Assembly: GCA_963678705.1 (NCBI GenBank)
Contig: OY783211.1
Coordinates: 13,592,603-13,656,602, forward strand
Source: Panorpa germanica
Lineage: Eukaryota; Arthropoda; Insecta; Mecoptera; Panorpidae
Reading direction: 5' to 3'
Length of the DNA: 64,000 nucleotides
How positions within the stretch are numbered: the stretch's first letter is position 1; each line of letters opens with the position of its first letter. Positions 35,526 through 47,835 of this stretch are shown piece after piece. The translations under genes and the position numbers were made by a program. The notes under the pieces are model-generated. The model worked only from the letters and a program-made list of their open reading frames with translations. It was not told the DNA's origin and made no database searches.

Positions 35526-37940
35526 GTCTTATAGTCTTTTTAAAAATCATTTGGGCCCTAATTGGTCAAAATATTTGAAAATTGAAATGTTATAATGTTT
35601 AAACTTTTACAAGTTTTTTATTCTGTATACATTTTATTCTGAATACATAATATAAAGTAATAAATAAAATATAAAAGAATAATAAATTGCCTTGACTTAA
35701 AAAAATTGTTGCACTACATTTAGAGAACATTTAGTCGCATCAGGGCTGACTCAAAGAGGGTGCAAGCGATAAAATATTATAAATCGCCGATTTATACCAG
35801 TACTGTACACCCGAGAATATCAAGTTTGAAAAATTAATAATTCCGGATTAAAATCATAGTCATGATGTATAAAAAATACACACAAAAAAATATGAAATAT
35901 GAATAACGATTATTTTTGTGATAAAGATGTGATCAAATTTCTTCAAAAGAAAAAAAAATGATGCTGGCGTATAGTAGAAGTTTCCATACAGCCCCCTTAA
36001 CAAGTAGCTTTAAATAGAACAAGATCATAAAACAATTTAATTTACAGTTTGGCATATACAATGTAATAAATAGCGATAAAATTTGCACCTAACTTATTGT
36101 GCTTAACCATACGTATGATAAGACTATTCTATTCACTCGATACAACTTTGCTTTCCCTTTGCTTATAATGTATTTAGATTTGCTTCAACTTAAGATTCAA
36201 AAACGACAACGACACACTTCTGATCTCTACACCGCAAAGTGTGAGGGTGATAAATGCTCCCCCTCCCCTCCATATATATGTATGTATTCATTTGCACTAA
36301 ACACAAAGCATAGACTACACACGCTGTAATTGAATACTATTGCGTTTTGTATTTCCACACGTCATAGCGGATAAACGTTTTATTGCTATCTCTTTCTAAC
36401 ACACTCACCTCTTTCCTGGCTCCCTACGGTACACCCACTCCTAGTTCTACTATGGATGTAGAAGGTCGATCTCCTGCTCTTTGGTTTCTGCCTTTCCTCT
36501 TTGCTGTACTGTACCCTGCTGTGCTAAAGCCCTTATTGCCAACCGTGTTGCGCTTCCACGTTTATATAGAATTCAATTGAATCAATGTTATTTGTCGTCT
36601 TCACTGAATTTGTAAGTGCGTGTTCATTTACTTATTAAATTAACTGTTTCTCAACAACAAGCCTTCAAATTCACGTGTTACGGTTCTCTCAATTATAAGT
36701 TAACAATTATGTAACAATCATTTATTAATAATCAATTCTTGGTCAACATTATGTATGTCCATGTACTATATTTTACAGGAGAGAAGATTGAAGATGTTTT
36801 ACTCTAAGAAAAAGTGAACTTGGTGTTACTTAAAAGCACCGTAACTCCGCCAGTTTTTTATGTAGGACAAAGTATTGTTTACCTACCGGTAGAGAACAAG
36901 AAACTCATATAATTGTGCTAATAATCTCATTTTTGACAAAAATAGGCATAGTGATCTATTTCTCCGACTCACAGATATGTAGAAGTTCCAATAACGAATC
37001 TCCAACGAAGTGTTGTGTTGCCAATGTCGAATCTCTAATTGTTGTAACTAAGTCTTTCAAACCCTTGTATGTCCATAAGAAACTGTACAGCGGCTTACAG
37101 GCCGTTTTATTTTACATGGTGAATTCACAGCGACGTACACTTTGTCTAAAATATCGTAGTCTGCAATGTGGTATATACATAGGGAAGACTACAATCTCGA
37201 AACATGTTTACGATCCCAGAATTTCGGAATTTAAGCACGAGCTTAAAAATTGGCCTTTTCAGAACCGCACCTTCATTGCACTTCATGTAGCCTAACATAG
37301 GTTTTAGCATGAAAACATTAACCCATGTAAGATGGAACGTAGTTTTTTTTACCTATGTTACACATGTTGCGCCTACTGTTAACAAAACTATTTAAAAATT
37401 GTTGACTATATCTTTATATATAAAAATTCAACTTGCGTTTTTTTGTGTTCGCAAAACTCTAAAAGTAGAAATGGTCGATCGACTCATGTCTTCGAAAATC
37501 GAATTCATTTCTTTCGTTTTTTTCCAGTTGATCGTCGTTTGTGTCTTTTATTTACTTTCCCATTCATTTCATATCAGAGTGAGTTACAGGGATGCGTGGC
37601 AGTGGTAAGCTAATACAAATATAAAAGTAATCAAAGTATGTATATGGGCAAATAAATATCAATATGATATGAAAGAAATATCATATCAAAATCAATACCA
37701 AGTAAAATAAATAATGAAAATTACGTAGCATGATTCTAGCCCCTCCCCTGCCCTCTCGTAATAGTTTACGTAGTTCTCTACCTAATTTTTTTTACGATTA
37801 ACTTCATTTCAACATTACGTAAAATAACGTTATTAACAAATGTCGAATCAACTTCAGATTGTGACAAATTCTACTATTTAACTATTTTTGGTGGAAACGC
37901 CGGATCTACATTCTGAGACTTATCAATATAGTAACCGCTA
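35526..37940. other. Unannotated stretch
   Basis: The longest frame is 126 codons at 36915-37295, beginning at a non-ATG codon, with no domain that I recognise. TTACGTAGCATGATTC with C-rich sequence at about 37720-37770 faintly echoes the Harbinger-like relics. Confidence 0.35.
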
Positions 37941-38173
37941 TATATAGATCGTCCAGTTCATTAGTGAATATTGAGTTTTACGATAACAACGAAAACAATA
38001 TTAGAGTTGTATGCATTCCAGTGGTATTCGACAAGTTTATCTGCATTGTAATTTTGTTTGGTTTTGGTAATTTTTTATTTGAGTATTGAATCAGATAGAG
38101 GATACAATTTTACATACAACTGCATACACAACTTTTTGAGTTGACTTTCTAATGAACTGGGCGATCTATGTAG
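37941..38173. mobile_element. Candidate MITE with inverted ends
   Basis: TATAGATCGTCCAGTTCATTAG near 37943-37964 faces CTAATGAACTGGGCGATCTA near 38149-38168, and inner GTTGTATGCA blocks pair too. TA sequence on both sides would suit a Tc1/mariner-type duplication, but the flanks are TA-rich, so this is weak evidence. No coding capacity. Confidence 0.6.
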
Positions 38174-39655
38174 TAATCCCTTGATCGATTCATTTTCTCC
38201 TAATAAATGTGTGGAACTTTGATAGAAATTGAAATTGATTGGATGACATAATATCTTTTTAATTTACTTGTAAATTATCTACTACTACTATTGCTTCCTT
38301 CATTACAAATTCATGATTTTGTCTATAGCTATACATCTATAGTATATCCCTCATATTGAGAGCCAAAGCCCAGACCCCAGACCCCTCGTGCTTTCTCTAT
38401 TTTATTGTGTTTGTATACAACCGAGGAATCGTCTACCCATCCCTCACCTCATCTAGCGTCTTCTTCTCTCAAGTAGTTCACTGTCATATCATTGACTCTT
38501 TCTTTATCTCACGCGTCTGTTTACCTCTGTTTAGAACGCCGCTAACGCTCTCCTGTGCAACAGTGGCAAATTGTAATATTTATATGCGACATCGATGCGA
38601 CAGATTCTATAGGTTCATCTACATGCTTCAATTAATTTGTGAATATGTTTTGCATTGAGCTGCTTTCTGAAATTAACTGATAAGACATTAAATTTTAAAG
38701 TAAAAACAAAGAGCCTGAGGCTTTCACATGTTTGGGGACCAAATGATGACGAATTAACCACTAATTAGTTCCACAATTTTTTCTACAAGATTATGATAAT
38801 TATTATATCATTTCCGGGAATTTGAAATATGTAAATTTTACACTTGAGGAAAAGATAATATAAATTATTTTTTCTTGATTTGATAAGAAATCAGTTTGAA
38901 ACCGTCACATTAGATTAACTCTTTTATTTATCTTAGTGAAGATGACGTAATCGAAACAAAAATTAAAACGCGACGTTTTCTGCACAAGCATGTCTATACG
39001 TCATCCGGTCTTTGTTTATTGTCGAGTGGAAAAAAGTCGTTAAAATACATTGTTTTATTTTATGTATATTAGTTTTGAATATATGTCATATGAGAAGGAG
39101 CTATATCTTAACGAAAAGTTATATAATGAATATTATTGATAACAAATAAATGAAATAATTACCAAAATAAAATTCCATATTGATTCTATTGTTGCTACAT
39201 AACAACTGAACTTTTGAGATTAGTATGTGAAGAAATTGGGAAAGTTGGCAGTATGAGATTGGAGAAGAAAAGTTGAGGATGACTATCAAGGAAGAAGAAC
39301 ACGACGAAGGAGATTAAAGGGATAAAGCAGGAGTGCCGAAAGGTAGAAGATATAATAAGAGAAAGAGGTGTTAAAGTGCAGCAGGAGAGTATGAAGAAGA
39401 TGGAGGTATTGAGGTGCAACGAGAGATATAAACAATTGTGAACTTATGAAGTTGTAGGATACTAAGAATGATCGCAAAATCCAGATAGGAAATGAAGATA
39501 GAGGAAGCAAATATTGGAGAGGTGAGGAAGAGAGAACAACCACGATATGTGGGGACGAGCTTAAGCATATGAGTAGTAGATGCAAAGAGAGAGAGAGAGA
39601 ATTGAGTAATGTTATGGTATATACTGCTATAACTAGCGGCTTGAAATATTAAATT
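38174..39655. other. Spacer with purine-rich tract
   Basis: The plus strand is purine-rich from about 39225 to 39600, ending in a short GA run at 39586-39600. This produces three overlapping minus-strand frames of 65-99 codons rich in L, S and F. No domain is visible; I treat them as compositional. Confidence 0.45.
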
Positions 39656-39659
39656 GTTA

Positions 39660-40130
39660 GGTCCTCTTGATTTTTAACACCCAAAGCTGTTATCAGGTTA
39701 TCGTAGTTTTCTGATAAAGATTCCAATAACGTAGCATACTAGAAAAGCTCGGGTTTTCGGATTTTATATCCGTACCCAACGCCATTAATCTTTGAAATAA
39801 TTCAATTATTTTCATAACATGTTTTTCAATGTCCTCACTCTCATTGTATATTTAATCGGATAATTTCTCGTAATTTTATTCCCTGGATTGCCACGTTCAT
39901 AGAAGTTCCTCAACGCCGATTTTGAAGATTTAGCATCTCCGATGTGGAGAATTTTGTTATTTTCAAAGTTCAATGCGATAATTGCGAAAGCCTTTTCTTT
40001 ATTTCGATTCCATTTTTCAATTAAATTAGTCATCGGATTTAAAGATGTTCTTACCGGTTTTTCTTCATTAATATAATACCTTTTTACTTTAATATAATGC
40101 CTTTTTACTTTAAGAGCATTCCACCATTTT
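39660..40130 (-). pseudogene. Decayed Ty1/copia Gag fragment
   Basis: Three minus-strand frames read in series resemble a copia-type Gag (UBN2 domain). The first contains EKWNRNKEKAFAIIALNF and then AKSSKSALRNFYERGN (73 codons, 40033-39812). A frame shift later, EDIEKHVMKIIELFQRLMAL appears, and after another shift LLESLSENYDNLITALGVKN. The order, the spacing, the K-A-x-A-I-I-x-L motif, the A-K-x-A motif and L-x-S-L-x-x-x-Y-x-x-L match the family. Upstream, a 21-bp duplication (40070-40111) adds seven in-frame codons. No protease, integrase, reverse transcriptase or LTR was found in the window. It is clearly dead. Confidence 0.82.
40070..40111. repeat. 21-bp tandem duplication in Gag relic
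   Basis: AATATAATACCTTTTTACTT plus T is followed by the same unit with one change (GCC for ACC). It lies inside the N-terminal part of the copia Gag relic and preserves that frame. Confidence 0.75.
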
Positions 40131-41407
40131 GTAATTTGGTAAGCGTCTGATATTTTCCTTGAAAATTATTTATTCCAAAAATTATTCCTTTCTTTTACTT
40201 GTTTTTATTTTGGACACTGTAACCTGTTAAGGTATACGTAAAGTGGATAGCTAATAGGAAGAATATCTAACACAATTATATAAAAATAACATGCGACTGC
40301 ATTTATTGACTATTAACGAGTTAAGATATTAGTGCAATTGTTTTCATTAACTAGCATACTATAATACAGTTATTCATATCTAGTATGTCACCTTACAAAC
40401 TATTTCAACACGTAGGAGAAGTCTGGAAAAAGTGCAGCTAGTGAAAATAGGAGGAAGAAATAAAATGTCGTAAGTAAAGCAGAATGAAAGAGGAACGCAC
40501 TTTTTGATATAGAATCCTTATATTCTATTCTATTAAATAACTAAACTACTGTTCAAAAACACGTGATTATTTTCCCTTTGTAACAATTTAAAATAATCAG
40601 TGAGTCGTAGTAAATAAATAATATATAGTTAATTATGTGAGGTATTCACATATGTAACAATTTTATTTATCAACTGTATGATTACGCTGGGTGTTGCTCT
40701 ATATTATTACATGCTCGTTCGTATGAATAGAGGTGGTGTTCCCGTTTTGTATTGTGCTTGATATGAACCGCACCACAGTTCTATCTAGTAGTATTACTAC
40801 ACTTACGTAAGGAAAACGTGCTGTTCCATTGAGTGGTGACACGAATACATATATATTACCAGCTCATTAACTATAATTAAACGGCTAAACATGGAAAATG
40901 TTCGGGGTGACAAACTGTGTCCAATTACTACTCGGTACGATGAACGAGTATATGCATATTATCGCTTATATATATATTTAAATTCTCTATTATATTTTTA
41001 TATTTAAAAAAAATTCTAACGCTTTCTTAATCTGTAGTCTTGTAGAGTACTGTTGTGTATTGCGAATATGAAAACACTAAGGGTCTTATTTTGTAACTGT
41101 AATTTTTCAAAGGCCTATTATTTGTTAAATATGGGTACTTATGTCCAGGGTATGGAATTTATTTTGAATTTCTATGTAAGGTTGGTTGATAGTTATGGAC
41201 AAATTAGAAAAATCGTCTGAAAATAACGGACATTAGTTTAACAGTTTCTAAGTCATAGCTATAACATAAAATGCTGTAAGTTATTCTTACTTATCAAAGT
41301 TAAGTGGGGTTAAGGTTTCAACTTTTTTTTATTTACTTATATTAATGTACAACATATTAAGTTTATTGTGTGAAAATTTGAAGTCGATTGGAGTAAAACT
41401 GTCGGAG
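40131..41407. other. Unannotated AT-rich stretch
   Basis: No gene or paired repeat was recognised. Confidence 0.35.
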
Positions 41408-41720
41408 ATATGGAGTTCCGTCTTTCTTTTAAACGCGTTTTCTCACACTTAGGTTTTTCAAAGACGGATCTCTAACTCAAAATCTTCTGGACCGATTTCT
41501 GGTCCTTCTTCACATAAATGTCGAGGTAACACTGTCGAGTTTTTCTTAATTTTTTAATTTTAATGTATTTTAAAATAACAAAGTTTCTAATTGTTTTCAT
41601 AAAAAATCGGTATTTTGACTTTTAAGTGCTGTAAGAAATTGAAAAATCAATAAAAAAGAAAAAACTCGACAGCGTTACCTGCAGAAACTTATGAACAACT
41701 AATGAAATCGTTTTGGTTTT
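41408..41720. repeat. Nested foldback, two inverted repeats
   Basis: The outer pair: GGTAACACTGTCGAGTTTTT at about 41525 faces AAAAACTCGACAGCGTTACC at about 41662, extending with mismatches to roughly 41490-41560 and 41638-41720. A separate hairpin lies just upstream: GAGTTCCGTCTTT near 41412 faces AAAGACGGATCTCTAACTC near 41461. Probably a degraded foldback DNA element; boundaries are unclear. Confidence 0.6.
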
Positions 41721-43514
41721 TTGATTTCAAATAATCCAGTGATGAGTTATGAGTGGTACCGCAATGTTACTTTTTTTGTGATGTTTGCGGAGATTCGCTG
41801 TCAATGACTCATTTTTTGATATTTATTTATGACAATTTTTCAAAGTATTCTTCAAATGTTATTTTATCATGTAGTAATTATAGAAATATTTATATATTAA
41901 CTGTGTCGTCAAAAAACATTATCGAAAATATGCTTTTATTTATCGTTGTAATTTTACAACAGGTTTATTTGTAAGGCAGTATATATTTAACTTTATGTAA
42001 TATTTATGTATTTGATACTTTCAAGGTAGGAAGGTTTAATAAGCCAGAGCCTAATAAAAGAAACCCAATATTTTATATACTTATTTACATTTTGTGTTTC
42101 GATCTAAACTAAGTTTAATTTTTTCATCAGGTTTACATTTCAAAATAAAAATATATTTTATACTCTAGAATTAATGAATTTACTAATAATGTTAGCTGCT
42201 GCCTTTTAATAAATTTTTCGAAGTTTATTATATTTGTTTCTAATATTTGTATGGTAATACAGTCTACTAAAACACACGACCATGAGTTTGTAGAATAACA
42301 GAATGTACGTGGAGATATTGCTAAAAAGAATTGCCAAGAACAGATATCGGAAGGAGTTCAACCGTCCGTTTATTCGTTCGACCGTTGTCAATGCCAGGCG
42401 TCCCCTAGTGACAATATTACTTCTCAGCTTCCCAGCTTCCCAGCTTTTCCGAGTTTTCCATCTCAGACACAAAAACTACGAGTTTATATACTACATATGT
42501 ATAATACTATCTGACGGTGCACGTTGAACGTGTATGGCTATGAATTCTAACCTCGTGAAAAATGTTAGAAAAATGTATGGTAGTAAAATGTAAAATATGC
42601 AAGATAAGTATTTTGTCATCATTGATTATTGTGTTGCAGTCTGTCCTGTCTTGTCCTGTCCCGTCTTGTCTTGCGTTGAGTTGACTTCTCATCTCATAGT
42701 TCTAGAAACTAAATTTTAGAATAGGAAAAGTATTTTACAAGCTTGAAGTACATTCCTAAATATTCCAAGAATTCTGTAACATTTAAATATCACATAATAT
42801 GTCATACTTTATATACATTTTTATTAAGAATATAAAAATTATTCCTTACGCGGAACATGATCGAGGAAGTTTCAGACAAATTGAAGCTATTATACTATAT
42901 AGGTACACAGGTAAAACTGAATTAGCTTATGACAAGCTAGCAAGTGTAGACCTCGCATTGTAAGACAATTACCGTGTATAGAAGATGCAAATATTACTAA
43001 TTTCGTTCTTGAATCTAACTTTGACAAACTGTTAATAAAAGACAATTTTTTATAACAACATTTTGAACCAGCACAGATAAATAACCAGCATGAAAATGAT
43101 TTGATATGATGACTTACAGAGACACAAATCACTGATGACCTAAAGGCAGTATCCGTGTAGTCATTGAAGAGATTACTTTAGCAATCTAAATAAATTTTGT
43201 GAAACAAGCTTTTATTTATTTAAATTTCACTACATGACCAAGAACCATGCGTTGTCATGCCACAAACAAAATATTTGCAAAATTTGAGCTCGATAGCTTA
43301 TTAGGGAATAGTCTTTGGAAAAACAATTACCTTCTTTTAATAAAATACTTAGATAAATTATAAAAGAATGTTGTACAAGGAAATCTTTTAAATGAAGTAA
43401 TTAATATTGCGTAACCAGTTTGCCTCTGTCTCATAAACGAAAATAAAACATAAAAAAAGTCACTTGTTGAAATTAATAAAACCAAATTATCCCTAATTTT
43501 ATATATAAATGATC
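41721..43514. other. Unannotated stretch
   Basis: Holds a short degenerate pentanucleotide run (TGTCC/TGTCT) at about 42641-42672. Frames up to 88 codons overlap on both strands at 42206-42527 without motifs. Confidence 0.35.
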
Positions 43515-43532
43515 CCCTAACCCTAACCCTAA
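43515..43532. repeat. Three CCCTAA units
   Basis: Exactly three tandem CCCTAA hexamers followed by a further C. This is the TTAGGG telomeric sequence of vertebrates and many invertebrates, whereas most insects use TTAGG. With only 18 bp it may be chance. Confidence 0.7.
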
Positions 43533-44975
43533 CACACATACTCGTATCTTCCCATATTCATATAAAATGTTTTTACGAGTCTTCAGAGAAACATCCCTCT
43601 ATTAGTTTTACTAGAAAGGTCTGAAGTACTTATATGTGTTTTTCCACCCTGTTTAATGTCACTTGAGATTTATATATTAAATAAGGGATGGCTTAACATT
43701 TGAGATCGCCAAACACAATGATTATTTGATCTCCCTACAACATAGAACATAGAAGGAAGGGTGTCCGTATCCGCACTCCGTACTAAGGCTATCCGGCTCG
43801 AAGGACCAAACGACAACAGGACCTCAATGGATTCAATGTACGGCGACTCTGTGTATAGCTATAGATAGAGGGTAAAATGGGGGAGTGGGGTGAATATACT
43901 TGTACCCCCACATACACAATTGATATTTAATAAATTGAAAATGGGGTTGAATTTGGTAACGGGGATTTTTAATTATCGTAATTTATAGACTTTGAGAGTG
44001 GCTCGGTGTTTTCATTTGATTTATATTGGATTTTATTAAGTCATCAAATGGTGTTTTTTTTACATTTATTTTGTTGATTTAAACAGTTACCGTATTTTAG
44101 GATAAAAGGAATATTTGATGTGTGGGTGTGTTTGTTATAGGCATTTCAAATATATTTGTTTAATTAGTTTTATCATCAACGATTAATATCAATGTTAATT
44201 GTTAATAGTGTTAGGAACCTTACCTTGAAAATTAGTAACAGCGTTAAGTGAAGGTACTGCGAAACGAATAATAATTAATTGAGGAGTTATTAATAATGAA
44301 TAGCGTTGTAAAGGTGCAATTTGGAACCATACCATATTATGTCTTATGTGAGACTTAAAAAAGTAAATAGCACGTCAAAATGAAAAAGGAGAAATAAAAA
44401 CAAATACAGATTTATATTAACGCACGTCCAAGCTTTGATTATAGATAAAAGTAAGGCCTTCCTCATACTGGAACCGACTACTTGTTACATTCGATTTTTT
44501 TCAGCTGGGTGCAGTCGCATTAGTCCAGAGGGAGTTTCTCCTCTTATACGGGTGTAACACATATCCGAGCATGGCTGAGAAACATACAATACTCGTAAAA
44601 GAAATACATCACTTTGATCTACGTACGTATGAACCATAAGATGAGTACAGACATATGAACTGGGGATTGTTTCACTACACTGGTGTATTGACAACCATTA
44701 AAGTAGAAACTTCATCTTATAATTTAGTGAACTAATGCGAAACAATTGGAATTGTAGTATAAGAGAGCTCTAATCTTCCACAGGTACGCATCAATCGGAT
44801 TGGCTTTATTGAATAAAATGTGGTGGATAAGGGAAGCGGAACGAAGGGCTTAACAGTTCAGACAAGAGTGGCAATAGCACATTTATATATAAAGAGTATC
44901 TGTCGATCTTCGTTTTATTAAATACAGGCAATGCGATTGATGCATGCAGTATGAACCTGTGGACGTTTACCTAAA
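43533..44975. other. Unannotated stretch
   Basis: TAAGGCCTTCCTCATACTGG at about 44453 resembles the GGCC-ended MITE termini next to TAA, but a partner end is not convincing (GGGCTTAA at 44847 is only partly similar). No gene was found. Confidence 0.3.
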
Positions 44976-44979
44976 TACT

Positions 44980-45392
44980 ACAACGATAATCTACATAAAT
45001 AGGAGACTACTCATTATATGTTACATCCAAATTTAAGTAAGAAAAGATGGTTTAGAAATGAGTCCCGCAAAATTATATCAACTATAATCAGAATCAAAAG
45101 TAATCATTGTAAAACTCCAGCTCACCTTTACAAAATTAATATTAAATCTGACGATAGATGTCAATGTGGTGAAGAAGGAACTTTGGATCATATTATATTT
45201 GAATGCATAAATTATAGTTTAGAAAGATCAAAATTCAATAGTAAAATATTAGATGTGGTTAAAACTTGTAAACCTGTTAATACTAAATTTGTGTTAAGTG
45301 ATTCAAAATTAATTAGTAAATTATTTAAATAGTTAAAATTAAAAGTTGGCTATGACGAATAAAAGTCAAGGCAAGTAAATAAATAAATAAAA
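44980..45392 (+). pseudogene. Non-LTR retrotransposon 3' end, family 1 copy 3
   Basis: The 104-codon frame at 45018-45332 is the C-terminus of an I/R1-type ORF2. KKRWFRNESRKIISTIIRIK is followed by a C-x-C ... H-x4-C cluster (C48, C50, H58, C63) and a short tail to the stop. Coding-like sequence (TTHYMLHPN) extends slightly upstream to an in-frame TAG near 45000, so the ATG is not a native start. The 3' untranslated region is short, with GGCTATGACGAATAAAAG and an AAAT-unit tail at 45375-45392. It is the most intact family 1 copy here, but truncated and inactive. Confidence 0.85.
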
Positions 45393-46376
45393 ATATAAAA
45401 TAGGAGGCTACTTTGTACTACATAGGGTTTTCATAGTGACAGTAAACTCTTCGTCTCTGCACCCTTATTTGAAAATCCAAATCGACTGGGTTATTCTTAA
45501 AATGAAAGTTTCTTTTGTTCTCTAAATTTTTTATCTATATTTGTTAAGTATCTATTTTTTACTGAGAAGACTTTTTGATCGATGATTCTGTTGTCTTGTT
45601 TCCAAATAATTAAAAATGTTATGTAACAGATACAATTTTTTATGTTAAATAAACCTAAAATGTATGTAACTGTCTTTAGTGGACGTTTAAATATAAAATT
45701 GCATAATATGAAATATTCATATTTGGTATAATTCACTTAAATTATAATATTTGCACATTTATACATGGCATACATACTGCATGAATCCACTATATTTTTT
45801 ATTGTACGAGTACTATGCTCCTTCACATACGAATTGTCTAACACAGCCCATCCAATCTCTCCTTCTCATCTCCAGTGTTCAGTGGACAGGACAACTGAAC
45901 ACAGAACTTGACTTCCTCTTTGTTACAAATACATTGTCTTTCTCTCGTTGGACAGTCCGTCTCTTGACCACTTCCGGAGGGTGCTGAGAGAACGGGAAGG
46001 TCGAAGGAGAGGGGGACCATAGTTTAACATCACACATCAACCTCTTCTCTCTTCATAGTCAGTTTCACGGCCTTTATAAGTCTAGCTGCAAAACATGAGA
46101 GTGATTGGATTAGAAATGCAAATTATGATGGTAAAAGTAAATTTAGCATATTTCGCGTTAATTTTGAATAAATACTATGAAATGGATGGCGGAGGTACAG
46201 CCAAGAAAGAAAAACAAATAAGAAAGGGAGAGAAGCAATGAAGAGTTGAAAACATTAAGATATAGGGACAAGAGTATAAGAATCAGAATGTGCTTTTTGA
46301 GTTATTAAAACGTTAGAATATTTTTAAGTTTAGTTTTGTAATTTAACGTGATTTAATATTGGAAGAATGTAAAGTC
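45393..46376. other. Unannotated stretch
   Basis: Overlapping plus- and minus-strand frames at 45751-46020 have no recognisable domain. A purine-rich patch lies near 46190-46300. Confidence 0.35.
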
Positions 46377-46379
46377 TAA

Positions 46380-46806
46380 AGTATCATCCCCACTCACTGT
46401 TTTAATTTAATTTTGTATTTAATTTAAATTGTTTAGCATATGGAATACGCATTTATTTTTTAAGAATATTAATAGAATTGGTAGTAGAATAAAATTAATA
46501 GAATTTTCTATTCTTAGTTTTTTTAGAACATTACAAAGGTCCAATGTTTTAAATTAAAAATATTAAATTAAGTTTTTGAAAAATATAGAAGAGAAAACAA
46601 CTTCTATTCCTAATTGTTATTAACAATAGCAATTTTAATTATTTGACATACATTACTAACGATGCATACGCACCAACTAAATTAACTACGCTCAAATTAA
46701 AACACAAATGTGTGAAGGAATGCTTAAACGAAAACCTGTAATCTAGATTACAGTATTAAATAAAAATAGTAAATCAAATATCAAACCAGTGAGTGGGCAT
46801 GAGGCT
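46380..46806 (+). mobile_element. PIF/Harbinger-like MITE, family A copy 2
   Basis: Left end AGTATCATCCCCACTCACTG; right end CAGTGAGTGGGCATGAGGCT; TAA flanks at 46377-46379 and 46807-46809. The interior aligns with copies 1 and 3 but lacks about 80 bp of their middle. Non-coding. Confidence 0.8.
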
Positions 46807-46809
46807 TAA

Positions 46810-47583
46810 CGACACATATTAAATTATTACAAAAAGAAAATACTATGAAATGGTGTAATAAAAAGATTTCGGGCCGTTTATTTTATTAATGCAACTATAA
46901 TGCATCTTTTCTTGCCAACGAAAAATATACCTTACTTAACTTAATTTGTAACTTTAACGAAATTTTATCTAGAGAAGAAATTACTCCATGTTATAAAGGA
47001 CAATATCTCAATCAACTCAATTCTGTTGGCAGTGATTTATTCTAATAAACATCTTTAATTGCTCACGATAAAATTGCTTTCTTGAATTAGCCTCAACACA
47101 GTAATCAGGACAGTCAAAGCAGCCTTCTTCACATTTCTATTACACGCGTATACGATTCCAATATGATAGAGCCTAAGGAACCTTCCCATACAAAATTATA
47201 ATGATAAAAAAGTCTTTATATTATATTATATTAAAAAGCTATTATACAAAATCTTTCAACATTCTTTTTAAATAGAAGCTTAAAAATAAAATAAATATTA
47301 ACTTGATAACAATAGGAGTAGTTTACGTCTCCTACGTTTGTACGAGTAGTTTATTACTCAACTTATAAAGGACTCTACTCGTAGTTCCGGACGTTTCCAG
47401 GATTCTAGATCCTTACTAGTACTCTATGTCTCATATCTCTTTGACTCTTCAACCGTCGACGTCGACGTCGCGACGCGCATGGCTGTTGTGCTTAGTAGTG
47501 TTTAGGAGTGTTGTATTATATTCTGTTGGACAATGGCCAACGCTTATATTGATTTTCCTCGACCGCTCTATGTAAGATATTGT
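46810..47583. other. Unannotated spacer
   Basis: Contains a small GTCGAC cluster at about 47454-47470. No gene was seen. Confidence 0.35.
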
Positions 47584-47609
47584 GGATATATATATATATA
47601 TATATATCC
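47584..47609. repeat. Short TA microsatellite
   Basis: About eleven TA units bounded by GG and CC, giving a perfect palindrome. Confidence 0.9.
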
Positions 47610-47639
47610 TAGGTAAGGATTTAGAACCGCCATCAAATT

Positions 47640-47790
47640 ACTAGGCATATGTTCAATAAAACAACCCTTTTATCATAGAAAACTTAACTTTATTATAAAA
47701 AGATACTAGCCGCTTTCGACTCCTCATGTGAGGTCATCTTCGGGTAAAACAAATTATAAAATTACACCCTCTACTGGCACACTATTCTCT
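47640..47790 (-). mobile_element. Possible Penelope-like element fragment
   Basis: The minus strand reads GAAGATGACCTCACATGAGG then AGTCGAAAGCGGCTAG and a later AATAAAGTTAAG. The GAAGATG-stem-GTCGAAA pattern is one I associate with terminal regions of Penelope-like retroelements. The stem CCTCATGTGAGG at 47722-47733 is perfect. No reverse transcriptase or GIY-YIG sequence is present, so the class call rests on a short motif. Confidence 0.35.
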
Positions 47791-47835
47791 TATCAATATT
47801 GGTCCCCTCGTTAAAACATTGCAAGTCAAAGCGAA

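Noticed and set aside
36915..37295. 126-codon plus-strand open frame
   Set aside because: It starts at a non-ATG codon, has no recognisable domain or splice context, and this length is expected occasionally in 64 kb of such DNA.
39195..39585. Three overlapping minus-strand frames of 65-99 codons
   Set aside because: They overlap in different phases across a purine-rich tract and show no domain.
44453..44852. A further GGCC-ended MITE
   Set aside because: The left end looks right next to TAA, but the proposed right end matches only about nine bases.
47700..47760. Hammerhead ribozyme
   Set aside because: The GATGA-stem-GAAA pattern is present, but four extra bases precede GAAA and no stems I and III can be formed.
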